DNA from: Arthrobacter sp. 260
Lineage (GTDB): Bacteria > Actinomycetota > Actinomycetes > Actinomycetales > Micrococcaceae
Direction: 5' to 3'
DNA length: 64,000 nucleotides
Assembly (NCBI RefSeq): GCF_013116745.1
Contig: NZ_JABFOE010000002.1
Span: forward strand, 248,001 to 312,000
Shown here: in pieces, positions 8,237 to 16,816 of the stretch
Layout of the letters: each line of letters opens with the position of its first letter
Position numbering within the stretch: position 1 is the first letter of the stretch
Notes under the pieces: model-generated
Database searches by the model: none
Seen by the model: only the letters and a program-made list of their open reading frames with translations
What the model was told of the DNA's origin: nothing
Made by a program: the position numbers and the translations under genes

Positions 8237-9010
8237 CTAGTACGCGCGGACCAGTCCGCCGTCGCAGCGGATCTGTTCGCCGGTCACGTAGGCGGCGGGC
8301 ACGCTGGCGAGGAACGCGACGACGGCGCCGAACTCCTCGGGCGCACCGTACCGGCCGGCGGGGATGGTCTTTTCGGACGCGGCGCGGGCTTCGTCGGGTG
8401 TGCTGCCGGTCCGCTTGGCCGCTGCGGCGTCGAGCGAGGCCACCCGGTCCGTGTCGATCCGGCCCGGGAGCACCATGTTCACGGTGACGCCGTCGGCCGC
8501 GACCTCGGCGGCGAGGGTCTTCAGGTAGCCGGCGAGCCCGGCCCGGCCGATGTTGGAGAGCGCCAGGTTGGGCAGCGGCTGCTGCACGCCACTGGACCCG
8601 ACGGCGACGATGCGGCCCCAGCCGCGCTCGCGCATGCCGGGCAGCACCAGGTTGGTCAGCCGCATGTGCTGCAGCAGCAGCTGGTGCACGGCGGCGAGGG
8701 CCTGCTCGTCACTGACGTCAGCTGCCCCACCGGGAGGCGGGCCGCCGCTGTTGAGGATCAGCACATCGATCGGTCCGAAGGCCTTCTCGGCCGCCTCGAC
8801 CAGCGCGGCGGGGGCGCCGTCGTCGGTCAGGTCCATCGCGATCCCGACGGCGGAGGGCAGCTTGGCCGCTTCGGCCTGCACCACGTCCTCACGGCGGGCC
8901 GCGAGCACCACGTTGGCGCCCTCGTCGGCCAGCGCTTGGGCGATGGCCAGGCCGATGCCCGAGCTTGCGCCCGGCACCAACACGTTCTTCCCTTTGAGTC
9001 CGGTATCCAT
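8237..9010 (-). CDS. SDR-family protein with altered catalytic residues
   Basis: 257 residues with a short-chain dehydrogenase fold. The usual TGxxxGIG is VPGASSGIG (Pro in place of Thr), and NSGG stands where NAAG/NAG is expected. The Ser of GSSGV is present, but the YxxxK motif reads SNIGR, so both the catalytic Tyr and Lys are replaced. This LSN...R variant is a recognised SDR subgroup annotated as 3-oxoacyl-ACP-reductase-like without the standard tetrad. It may use a different mechanism or have lost reductase activity. The start overlaps the lyase stop by one base (TGATG). In the operon it could oxidise a 2-keto-3-deoxy acid, but the missing residues make that uncertain. Confidence 0.85.
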   Translation of the reverse strand: MDTGLKGKNVLVPGASSGIGLAIAQALADEGANVVLAARREDVVQAEAAKLPSAVGIAMDLTDDGAPAALVEAAEKAFGPIDVLILNSGGPPPGGAADVSDEQALAAVHQLLLQHMRLTNLVLPGMRERGWGRIVAVGSSGVQQPLPNLALSNIGRAGLAGYLKTLAAEVAADGVTVNMVLPGRIDTDRVASLDAAAAKRTGSTPDEARAASEKTIPAGRYGAPEEFGAVVAFLASVPAAYVTGEQIRCDGGLVRAY

Positions 9011-9918
9011 CAGGCAATCTCCTTCACAGCATCAAGGTGGGCGTCGATCATGTCGGCCAGGGCCGGCGGCAACGTGGGCGAGGGCGGGCGGACCGCGGCG
9101 TCGGCGATGATGCCGCGACGGCGGAGGATCTCCTTGCGGACTGCGAGGCCGATCCCGGGCTGGCCCTCGAAGTTGGCCAGCGGCAACCACGGGGCGAACG
9201 CCGCGCGGGCGGCCGGGAAACCGCCGTCGGCGAACGCGGTCAGCGCCGCCTGCAGCCCTTCCGGGTGGGAGAACCCGGTCATGGCCCCGGCAGCACCGGC
9301 GGCCAGTTCATCGAGCAGGCCGACGCCGCCCAGTCCGCCGAAGACCGGCACCGTCGTGGCTGCGGTGAGCGCCGCGATGGGAACGGCCGTCGGAGGTGCT
9401 TCGGATTTCACGGCGCTGATGAACTGGCACAGCTCCAGCACGCTGAGGATCTGAGCGGCGCTGATCTTCACGCCCGAGGCCACCGGGTAGTCCTGGAGCA
9501 CAATCCCGGCGCCCGTGTCGGCGGGGATGACCTCGTTGATCGCTGTCAGGTGCGCGGCGAGTAGCTCCGGGTCGGCGCTGTTGGCCTGCACCATCAGGGC
9601 GCCCAGGTTGCTGCCGGCAGCGGCGACGGCGGTGCGTGCCTGCTCGACGGCGACCGCCGTCGACCGTGCCGACAGGCCGACCACCAGCGGGGTGTCCCCG
9701 GCTTCGTCGGCGACGGTCTGCACAATCAGGGTCTGCTCGGCGGTGTCCAGGGTGACGCCCTCGCCGAAGACGCCGAGGACCACCATGCCGGTGGCGTTCA
9801 GGCCGGTGTAGAGGCGGACCTCGCTGCGGAGGGACTCGGTGTCGACGGCGAAGTCACTGCCGTGGAAGGGCGTGGCGAGCACGCCCCAGAGGCCTTTGGA
9901 AAGAGGTGAAATAGTCAC
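9010..9918 (-). CDS. DHDPS/NAL-family class I lyase
   Basis: 302 residues from GTG at 9918, overlapping the lhgO stop by four bases; AAAGGA lies 12 bases upstream. The longer open frame upstream is antisense-like and out of register with lhgO. The family forms a Schiff base on lysine and splits or dehydrates 2-keto acids. The catalytic tyrosine (LQDYPVASG) and Schiff-base lysine (SAVKSEA) are present, as is the N-terminal GVLATPF. The usual GxxGE is VFGEGVTL, shifted from the strict form, so substrate preference may be unusual. Likely substrates are 2-keto-3-deoxy acids made by the dehydratase in the same operon. It could act as aldolase or as dehydratase. Confidence 0.85.
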   Translation of the reverse strand: MTISPLSKGLWGVLATPFHGSDFAVDTESLRSEVRLYTGLNATGMVVLGVFGEGVTLDTAEQTLIVQTVADEAGDTPLVVGLSARSTAVAVEQARTAVAAAGSNLGALMVQANSADPELLAAHLTAINEVIPADTGAGIVLQDYPVASGVKISAAQILSVLELCQFISAVKSEAPPTAVPIAALTAATTVPVFGGLGGVGLLDELAAGAAGAMTGFSHPEGLQAALTAFADGGFPAARAAFAPWLPLANFEGQPGIGLAVRKEILRRRGIIADAAVRPPSPTLPPALADMIDAHLDAVKEIA

Positions 9919-11153
9919 AGGGATGAGGTGTCCTTTCGGTCGGAGTTGTTCTCGAGTGCCAGCGAGACAATGTGCTCCGCGATGGCGAGGGAGGAGGTGG
10001 CGGCGGGGGAGGGCGCGTTCCTGACGGACAGCACCGAGCCCTGCCGGGTGATCCGGAAGTCGTCGACCAGGGATCCGTCGCGGGTCAGCGCCTGGGCGCG
10101 GATGCCGCGGGGGCCCGGGATGACGTCGTCGGCGGTGATCTCGGGAACGTACTTGCGGGCTTCGGCGACGAACCGGCGCTTGCTCAGCGATCCGAGCATC
10201 TCGGCCGCACCGGTGCGCCAGTGCTGCTTCGCGAAGGACCGGAAGCCCGAGTACATCACCGCGTCCATGAGGTCGCGGGGTGAGATGGTGGACCACTTGT
10301 AGCCTTCGCGGGCCAGGGCGAGCACCGCGTTGGGGCCCACCATCACCTGGCCGTCAGTGGTCGGGGTCAGATGTACGCCGAGGAACGGGTACCGGGGGTC
10401 GGGCACGGGGTACACCAGGCCGCGGACCAGATGCTTGCGCTCGGGGCGGAGCAGGTAGTACTCGCCGCGGAAGGGCACAATCTTGGGGTCGTCGTCGTCG
10501 CCGGCGAGCTTCGCCACCCGGTCCGCCTGCAGTCCGGCGCAGACGATCACCATGTCGTAGGTGTCGGAGGTTTCGGTGCCGCGATGCTTGCCCGTGACCA
10601 CTGTCTGTCCGGCGCGTTCGGTCAGCGCAGTGACTTCGAAGTTGGTGTGGACGGTGCCACCGGCAGCCTCGACATCCATGGCGAGGGAACGGGTGATGGC
10701 TCCGTAGTCAACGATCGCCGTGTGGGGCGAGTGCAGGCCAGAGGTTCCCATGACATGGGGCTCCAGTTCCAGCAGCTCGGCCTGGTTGATGATGCGCACA
10801 CCGGGCACTCCGTTGGCGACGGCACGCTCCATGATGTCGCCCAGCCGGCCTTCCTCGACCGGGTTGCGGGCGACGAGCACCTTGCCGCACTCGTCGTAGG
10901 GCAGGCCCTTCTCTTCGCAGTACTCCTTGAGCATGTCCACACCCTGCCGGCAAAGTTTCGCCTTCAACGAACCGGGCGTGTAGTAGAGCCCGGCGTGGAC
11001 AACGCCTGAATTCCGGCCGGTCTGGTGACCGGCGAGGATGGGCTCCTTCTCAAGCACGGTCACCTCGGCGTCGGGCTGGACCTGCAGCAACCGGCGGGCG
11101 ACGGCGGCACCAACAATGCCACCTCCCACCACTGCGAAACGCGTGGGCGTCAT
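9915..11153 (-). CDS. lhgO: L-2-hydroxyglutarate oxidase family protein (LhgO-like)
   Basis: 412 residues, the normal length. This FAD enzyme of the DAO fold oxidises L-2-hydroxyglutarate to 2-oxoglutarate, usually passing electrons to the membrane quinone pool. The dinucleotide motif VVGGGIVGAAVARRL is at residues 8-22, followed by the LhgO-typical HQTGRNSGVVHAGLYYTPGS and the FRGEYYLLRPE segment. The C-terminal GPRGIRAQA block is also typical. ATGA overlaps with both neighbours place it inside the operon. Its presence suggests the pathway produces or consumes a 2-hydroxy acid, perhaps glutarate-related. Close relatives may accept other 2-hydroxy acids, so the symbol is a family-level call. 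Confidence 0.88.
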   Translation of the reverse strand: MTPTRFAVVGGGIVGAAVARRLLQVQPDAEVTVLEKEPILAGHQTGRNSGVVHAGLYYTPGSLKAKLCRQGVDMLKEYCEEKGLPYDECGKVLVARNPVEEGRLGDIMERAVANGVPGVRIINQAELLELEPHVMGTSGLHSPHTAIVDYGAITRSLAMDVEAAGGTVHTNFEVTALTERAGQTVVTGKHRGTETSDTYDMVIVCAGLQADRVAKLAGDDDDPKIVPFRGEYYLLRPERKHLVRGLVYPVPDPRYPFLGVHLTPTTDGQVMVGPNAVLALAREGYKWSTISPRDLMDAVMYSGFRSFAKQHWRTGAAEMLGSLSKRRFVAEARKYVPEITADDVIPGPRGIRAQALTRDGSLVDDFRITRQGSVLSVRNAPSPAATSSLAIAEHIVSLALENNSDRKDTSSL

Positions 11154-12382
11154 TTTTTCTCCTCCATGGGGGTCAGGGTGTGGTTTGGTTCTCCGGCCGC
11201 AGTCAGCGCCCGCGACCGGCGGATCATCCGCCGCGCCACCGTGAAGGTCACGGCGGCCAGGGCGGCGACGACGGCGGCCGCCAGCCAGGCGGTGTCATAC
11301 GAGGTGGCGGCCGTCAGCAAACCGAACAGCAGCGGACCGGCCGCGGCGCCCAGGGACAGCCCGGTCTGGATAACCCCGGTGGCGGTGGCCGCGTTGGCGC
11401 GGTTGTCCCGGACCACTGCGAAGTGCACCAGGCCGGGCCAGGTCCAGCCGGCACCGTAGGCGAGCAGCGCCCCGAGCACGAACAGCAGCGAACTGGTCCC
11501 CAGGGCGAGCAGCAGGTAGCCGATCACGCCGAGGGCCAGCAGGTTGGTGATCAAGACCAGTGGGCTGCGCTGCGGATACTTGTCCATACCGAGGCCCAGC
11601 AGGATCCGGATGACCAGCCCCAGCAGAGCGGCACCAGCGAACAACAGGCCGGCGGTTCCGGGTGCCATCCCGGATTCCACTGCTGAGTCCACCAGGAACA
11701 CGCCCAGCGAGGTGGCAGCAGCGGCAGCAAACCCCGCGCCCAGGCTCAGCATTACCAGGCCGCCCCGGGGGGTGCCCCGGTCAGCCTTGGGGGTTTCCCC
11801 CGGCTGGGTGGGGCGGGTGCCGGGTGCGCTGAAGAACGCCCAGACCGCAATGGCGATGGCCATCAGTGAGCCGAGCAGGAACGCGTACCGCCAGCCCACC
11901 GCGAGGGCAATCACCGGGACGGCGATCCCGGCGATCATCGAAGCCGCCGGAATGGACGACTGCTTGACCCCGAACGCCAGCCCCAGCCGGTTCGGATTGA
12001 CCGCCCGGGAGATCCCGAGGTTCGCCGACGGCTGGGCCATGGCGTTGGCCAGCCCGCCGACGAACAGGGCGACGATCAGCAGGGCGAACGTCGGCGCCAG
12101 ACCGGCGCCGGCCAGCGCGACGGCGGCAAGGGTTGCCGAAGCGACCATGCCCTTCGCCGCACCGATCCGCTGCACCAGTCCGCCCAGGGGGCGGGCGAGC
12201 ACACCGGACACCGTGAACAGGGTGGCTGCTGCCATCCCCATCTCGGCCGGTCCGATGTCCAGATCCCCGCGGATCTGCACCGCCAACGCACCCAGCAGGA
12301 AGGCAGGAAGCACCCCTGTGGTGGTGACAGAGACGGCCTGCAGCATGGTGACTGCTGCATGCGTCGACGGTGCCTGGGTCAT
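11150..12382 (-). CDS. Major facilitator superfamily transporter
   Basis: 410 residues with about twelve hydrophobic segments. It contains an MFS-like loop (GVLARPLGGLVQRIGAAKG) and the second-half equivalent GLGMDKYPQRSPLV. It overlaps the TRAP permease stop and the lhgO start by four bases each. It is a second, independent transport system in the same operon as the TAXI-TRAP uptake system, so it may import a related substrate or export a product. Substrate is not predictable. Confidence 0.88.
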   Translation of the reverse strand: MTQAPSTHAAVTMLQAVSVTTTGVLPAFLLGALAVQIRGDLDIGPAEMGMAAATLFTVSGVLARPLGGLVQRIGAAKGMVASATLAAVALAGAGLAPTFALLIVALFVGGLANAMAQPSANLGISRAVNPNRLGLAFGVKQSSIPAASMIAGIAVPVIALAVGWRYAFLLGSLMAIAIAVWAFFSAPGTRPTQPGETPKADRGTPRGGLVMLSLGAGFAAAAATSLGVFLVDSAVESGMAPGTAGLLFAGAALLGLVIRILLGLGMDKYPQRSPLVLITNLLALGVIGYLLLALGTSSLLFVLGALLAYGAGWTWPGLVHFAVVRDNRANAATATGVIQTGLSLGAAAGPLLFGLLTAATSYDTAWLAAAVVAALAAVTFTVARRMIRRSRALTAAGEPNHTLTPMEEKK

Positions 12383-14532
12383 GGAGCGGTGGGATCCGTT
12401 GTCTTCGCTGGGGCAGCGTCAACCTTGGCGGCATCCGCGACGGGTGGGTCGGTGTCCGGATCATACGGGTGCCGCTTCCGACCGATGAGGTGCACCACGA
12501 CGCCGACGGCGATGATCGCCACACCGATGCCGATGTTCACCGGGTCAAGGGTGAGCAGCGGCAGGGAGCCGATGGCCAGGATGACCCGTTCCGGCCAGCG
12601 TGCCGGTCCGAGCAGCCAGCCGCCCGTGGAGACCGCGAGTGCTGCCACGGCGAGGAGCGACACTGAGAAGGCCAGCGCCACGGTAGCGACACCGCCCTGC
12701 AGCAACAGTCCGACGCCGTCTCCGGAGAGGACGAAGATGAACGGCACCAGGAAGGCGGACAGGGTGTACCGCCAGGTGAGCCACATGGTTTTGATTGGTT
12801 TGCCGCCGGTGATCGCCGATGCTGCGAACGGGGAGAGCGCCGTCGGCGGCGACACCTCGCTGAGTACCGAGTAGTAGAAGATGAACATCGCCGCGGCGAA
12901 GCCGGGAACGCCCACGTCCTGCAGGGCGGGTCCGATGATCACCCAGGAGATGATGAAGCTCGCCGTAACCGGTACGGCCAGGCCCAGCAGGATCACGGCG
13001 ATGGCCGAGAAGATCGCGGTGAGCAGCAGGCTGCCACCGGCGAAGTCGACGATGATGCTCGCCAGCTTCAGGCCCAGACCGGTCAAGGTCATGATGCCGA
13101 CGATCAGGCCGGCCGCAGCCATCACGGGGATGACTGAGAGGGCGCCAGTGGCACCGGTGGCCAGGGCGTCGAAGATCTTCCGCGGAGTCATCCAGGATTC
13201 GCGGTCGAAGAAGCTCAGCACGAACGCGAGGATGGTGGCGAACACCACGGCGCGGAAGGGGGTCATGCCGAAGGCCATGAACACCACGATGGCGGCCAGC
13301 GAGCTGAAGTGGTAGCCGAACCGCAGCAACAGCTTGCCGACCGGTTTGACGTCCATGGCGACGGCCTTCGTCTTGAATCGGCGGGCGTCCATTTCGATGG
13401 CGAGGATGATGCCGAAGTAGTAGAGCAGGGTGGGGATGGTGGCCCAGATCAGCACCTCAAGGTAGGACACCCCGAGGAGCGCGGCAATGATGAACGCCGC
13501 CGCGCCGAGGGTGGGAGGCGACATGATGGCGCCGATACCCGCGGCGGCGAGAATACCGCCACCGTGTTCCTTCGGGTAGCCAGCCTTGCGGAGCAGTGGC
13601 CAGGAGATGCCACCGAGGGTCACGGTGGTGGCGACGCCGGAACCGGAGACGGTACCGAGCAGGAAGCCCGCCAGGGTGACGGTGCGGCCGGGGCCGGACT
13701 TTGACTGGCCGAACGCCGAGAAGGAGAGGTCAATGAAGAACTTGGTGGCGCCCGAGGCGCCCAGCACCGCACCGTAGACGGTGAACAGGATGATGTACGT
13801 CGCGGCGACGTCGGTGGGTACCCCGAAGATGCCCTGGGTGCCCATCACGTTGTGACCCACCAGCCGGATCCAGTCGAATGAGGACGTGTTGAACGGCGCC
13901 GGAATGTACGGACCCCAGTAGGCGTAGGCGAAGAACCCGATCACCACGAGGGGCACCAGGATGCCGACGGTGCGCCGGGCCGCTTCCAAAACCACGAGGA
14001 TAGCGATGACGCCCATGATCAGGTCAAGGTAGGTGGGGGTGATAGCGCGGCGGAAGAACGGGTCCCAGTCGGAGATGATGTAGGCGAACGGCACAATGGC
14101 CACGATCGCGCACACCCAGTCGAGCAGGTGCGGGTTATCGGACTTGCCCGCTTCCTTGGCTTTCGCTGACCTGCCCCATCCCCGGTAGACGAGGAACGTC
14201 AGGGACAGGCCGATCATCAGGAACGCGGGGAGGTAGAACTGCGTCGCCATCGGGTTGAACACCCAGTACAGCGCGAACAGGGACAGTCCCGCGCCGCCGA
14301 TCTTGACCACCATGGCCGGGATCCCGGTCAGCTGCCGGGCGGGTTTCTCCGCCTCGAACTCGGCGATCAGCGCCTCTTCGTCGATCTCTTCGCTGCGCTG
14401 GATCGGGTTGATCGGCGCGTCGTCGGGTATTCGCGCTTCGTCGCGCCGTGCCGGATCGATTGCCTCACTGGGGGTGGGGCGGTGCTGCTTGCCGGCCTTG
14501 AGGGCGCCGTCGCCGTCAATTCGCTCGGTCAT
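12379..14532 (-). CDS. TAXI-TRAP transporter fused permease (DctQ-DctM type)
   Basis: 717 residues from ATG at 14532, which sits behind AAGGAGACCCC and overlaps the DUF1850 stop by four bases; the open frame continues 19 codons further upstream without a better start. The first ~75 residues are cytoplasmic and charged. A small-subunit-like membrane block follows, then the large DctM-type permease with many helices (LLGTVSGSGVATTVTLGGI, GGGILAAAGIGAIMSPPTLG). These are the conserved glycine-rich re-entrant regions of TRAP transporters. Substrate uptake is driven by an ion gradient rather than ATP. The binding protein is two genes upstream. Known TAXI systems carry dicarboxylates or amino-acid-like acids, consistent with an acid-degrading operon. 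Confidence 0.92.
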   Translation of the reverse strand: MTERIDGDGALKAGKQHRPTPSEAIDPARRDEARIPDDAPINPIQRSEEIDEEALIAEFEAEKPARQLTGIPAMVVKIGGAGLSLFALYWVFNPMATQFYLPAFLMIGLSLTFLVYRGWGRSAKAKEAGKSDNPHLLDWVCAIVAIVPFAYIISDWDPFFRRAITPTYLDLIMGVIAILVVLEAARRTVGILVPLVVIGFFAYAYWGPYIPAPFNTSSFDWIRLVGHNVMGTQGIFGVPTDVAATYIILFTVYGAVLGASGATKFFIDLSFSAFGQSKSGPGRTVTLAGFLLGTVSGSGVATTVTLGGISWPLLRKAGYPKEHGGGILAAAGIGAIMSPPTLGAAAFIIAALLGVSYLEVLIWATIPTLLYYFGIILAIEMDARRFKTKAVAMDVKPVGKLLLRFGYHFSSLAAIVVFMAFGMTPFRAVVFATILAFVLSFFDRESWMTPRKIFDALATGATGALSVIPVMAAAGLIVGIMTLTGLGLKLASIIVDFAGGSLLLTAIFSAIAVILLGLAVPVTASFIISWVIIGPALQDVGVPGFAAAMFIFYYSVLSEVSPPTALSPFAASAITGGKPIKTMWLTWRYTLSAFLVPFIFVLSGDGVGLLLQGGVATVALAFSVSLLAVAALAVSTGGWLLGPARWPERVILAIGSLPLLTLDPVNIGIGVAIIAVGVVVHLIGRKRHPYDPDTDPPVADAAKVDAAPAKTTDPTAP

Positions 14533-15050
14533 GGGGTCTCCTTGATGTCTAGCAGGATGAAGGGCTGATCGTCGTCGACCAGGGTCCACAGCGAAACGGG
14601 CGCTGCTCCGGGCAGGTGGAGGGTGCGTTCACCAAGATCGGTGGCGGCAATGGAAAGTTCGGTGAACACAGCGGGGTGCGCGGGGTCGGGGTCGACCACG
14701 TACTTCCGCCGGTCGGTGGGTTCCGCGGGGGTGGGGGCCCCGGGGACGCCGTAGTACTCTTCGAGCACTGCGAGCTGGTCGGCAGCGATCTGGTCGAGCC
14801 GGAAACTGCCGTCGGGGAGGACTGTGTAGCGTTCCTCGGCAACTGTTTTGTAGATGGAATTGCGGTAGCTGACCGCGAAGGTGTCCCCGGGGAGGGCCAC
14901 CGAGGCCAGCCCGCCGTCGTCGTTGGTGATCACGATGCTGCGCTCGGAGGCTCCCTGATCGGGGGCGTCCTGGGCAGCAACCGCGAACGCCCCACCACCC
15001 AGCGTGCCAAGGCACACCAGGACGGCGACGACGACGGCGGGCTTGCGCAT
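14529..15050 (-). CDS. DUF1850 protein of the TAXI-TRAP system
   Basis: 173 residues with an N-terminal signal or anchor helix (VVVAVLVCLGTLGGGAFAVAA) and an exported beta-rich domain. The segment FAVSYRNSIYKTVAEERYTV is the DUF1850 hallmark (Y-R-x-S-x-Y-x-T-x-x-E-E). DUF1850 genes habitually lie between TAXI binding proteins and fused TRAP permeases, as here. It begins six bases after the binding-protein gene ends and overlaps the permease start. The molecular role is not known; it is probably an accessory of the transporter outside the membrane. Confidence 0.85.
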   Translation of the reverse strand: MRKPAVVVAVLVCLGTLGGGAFAVAAQDAPDQGASERSIVITNDDGGLASVALPGDTFAVSYRNSIYKTVAEERYTVLPDGSFRLDQIAADQLAVLEEYYGVPGAPTPAEPTDRRKYVVDPDPAHPAVFTELSIAATDLGERTLHLPGAAPVSLWTLVDDDQPFILLDIKETP

Positions 15051-15056
15051 CAGTGC

Positions 15057-16076
15057 TTAGCCTGCGGCTTCGTCGAAGTACCGCTGGGCGCCGGGGCAGG
15101 TTTCGACGTAGGGGATGTCGCCGGCGGTGGCGGCATCCAGTTCGACGGCTGCGGGGTGCACCTGGGTGAGGGCTTCCACGTTGTCGAAGATCGCTGCGGT
15201 GATGTTGTATTGCAGCTCCTCATCCATGTCAGGGCTGGCGACGAGGATGTTCGGTGACGCAATGGCTGAGACTGCCTCGGTCTGGCCCTCGTAGGTATCG
15301 GCCGGAATGTCTTCCTCGACGTAGTACTCGCCGTATTCGGTGGCGAGCTGTTCGGCGTACTCGCCGATGTTGAGGAGGTTCATGTCGCCGTCGCTGGCCA
15401 GGTCGATCAGGGCGCCGGTGGGCAGACCACCGGACCAGAAGCCGGCGTCGATGGTGCCGTCGCGCAATGCCGCAACCGTCTCGGCTGCGCCGAGCTGACG
15501 GCGCTCGAAGCCTGACTCGGGGTCAATGCCGGCAGCCTCGAGGATGCGCAGTGCTGCGACCTCGGTGGCCGAACCGGGAGCGCCGACCGAGACGACCTTG
15601 CCTTCCATGTCAGCGACACCCTCGATGCCGGTGCCGTCAACGGTGACGGCCTGCATGAAGTTGTTGTAGGTGTTGCCGAGCGAGCAGATCTCGATGGGGT
15701 TGCCGTCGAAGTCGTTGACACCCTCCACCGCGTCGGAAACGACGTCGCCGACCGCGAAGGCCAGCTGCGCAGAGCCGTTTTCGATCAGCAGCATATTGTC
15801 CACGGAGGCGTTGGTCTCCTGGACGGTGGCGTCGTAGCCCTCGATGTTGTCGCGGATCATGGTGGCGAAGCCGCCGCCGAGGGGGTAGTACACGCCGCCG
15901 GTGCCGCCGGTGGCGATGGAGAGCATGCCGCCATCGGCGCCGCCACTGGCGTCACCGCCGCCGCTTCCTCCGCCGCTGGTGTCGGGGCTGCCGCAGGCGG
16001 ACAGGAATAGTGCGGGGACGGTGAGTGCCGCTGCGGCAAGCCGGACCCTGCGACGGTGCAGTGGTGAGGTTGTCAT
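15057..16076 (-). CDS. TAXI-family TRAP substrate-binding lipoprotein
   Basis: 339 residues. A lipoprotein signal ends at LFLSACGS with the lipidated cysteine near residue 28, followed by a Gly/Ser/Asp-rich linker. The mature part starts LSIATGGTGGVYYPLGGGFA, the TAXI family signature ('T-G-x-x-x-G-x-Y-Y-P-x-G'). It captures the substrate outside the cell and delivers it to the TRAP permease encoded downstream. It overlaps the CMD gene by four bases. The abundance of acidic residues matches other actinobacterial members. Confidence 0.93.
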   Translation of the reverse strand: MTTSPLHRRRVRLAAAALTVPALFLSACGSPDTSGGGSGGGDASGGADGGMLSIATGGTGGVYYPLGGGFATMIRDNIEGYDATVQETNASVDNMLLIENGSAQLAFAVGDVVSDAVEGVNDFDGNPIEICSLGNTYNNFMQAVTVDGTGIEGVADMEGKVVSVGAPGSATEVAALRILEAAGIDPESGFERRQLGAAETVAALRDGTIDAGFWSGGLPTGALIDLASDGDMNLLNIGEYAEQLATEYGEYYVEEDIPADTYEGQTEAVSAIASPNILVASPDMDEELQYNITAAIFDNVEALTQVHPAAVELDAATAGDIPYVETCPGAQRYFDEAAG

Positions 16077-16816
16077 GAGTGTTCTCCCTTGGTGGTGATG
16101 GTGGTGGTGAGTGATTGCGGATGGGTAGTGGGGGTGGAGTCTGGCGTCTCCACGGCTGGCGTCTCCACGGCTGGTGCCTCCACGGCGCCGGCGGCGAGCA
16201 ACCCGGACAGTGCCCGGTAGTAGCCCACCAGGACTGACAGTTCGGTGATGCCGGAGTGGCCGTGGTGGGCGAGTGTGGTGGCGTGGTCCTCGGTGGAGAC
16301 GGTCCGGCCGTTCAGCAGGGCGGCGGTGAAGGTCAGGGCCGAGCGTTCGTCATCGGGCAGGTCTGCGGGGAGGTGGCCGCCGCGCAGGCTCTCCAGTTCG
16401 TCGACAGAGATGCCGACGGTGAGGGCGACCCGGCTGTGGGCGTACCACTCGTAGGCCGAGGAGCGTTCGGCGGCGACGGCGCAGATCACCAGTTCCCGGG
16501 TGCGGTTGGACAATTCCCCGCCGAACCGCAGGGCGGCACCCAGTGCCTGGACGGCGTGGCCGATCTGCGGTGCGTAGAGCAGGGCATTGAACGGGCCGGC
16601 CAGATGGCCATCATCGTCGACCACCAGGAACGGTCCGCCCGCGCGGGGCGGGCCGGCGATCGTGTTGTAGAGGGCGAGCTGCTCGTCGGTCAGCGCTTCG
16701 GGTGCCAGCAACGGGAAGCGACCGCCGTGCGCCTTCTCGGTCTGGGGCTCAGGCTGCTGCTGACCTGGCAGTGGTTGGTTAGACAAGGGTCCGCCCGCCG
16801 TCGACGTAGAGCACAT
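16073..16816 (-). CDS. Carboxymuconolactone decarboxylase (CMD) family protein
   Basis: 247 residues from ATG at 16816, which lies 38 bases inside the SDR gene; TTG at 16786 gives only an eight-base overlap and is equally possible, and neither has a strong ribosome site. The all-helical CMD core is at about residues 65-170: LSNRTRELVICAVAAE then AYEWYAHSRVAL, with the Glu and His of the family but no CxxC, so it is not an AhpD peroxidase. The C-terminus carries a short tandem repeat (VEAPAVETPAVETP) that looks disordered. It probably acts on a lactone or keto acid of the operon's pathway. Confidence 0.78.
   Translation of the reverse strand: MCSTSTAGGPLSNQPLPGQQQPEPQTEKAHGGRFPLLAPEALTDEQLALYNTIAGPPRAGGPFLVVDDDGHLAGPFNALLYAPQIGHAVQALGAALRFGGELSNRTRELVICAVAAERSSAYEWYAHSRVALTVGISVDELESLRGGHLPADLPDDERSALTFTAALLNGRTVSTEDHATTLAHHGHSGITELSVLVGYYRALSGLLAAGAVEAPAVETPAVETPDSTPTTHPQSLTTTITTKGEHS
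16142..16188. repeat. 15-bp tandem repeat, three units, inside the CMD gene
   Basis: The unit GGCGTCTCCACGGCT is repeated about three times (the third copy reads GGTGCCTCCACGGCG). It encodes the Val-Glu-Thr/Ala-Pro-Ala repeat at the C-terminus of the CMD-family protein. Such a repeat can change length by slippage without breaking the frame. Confidence 0.7.
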
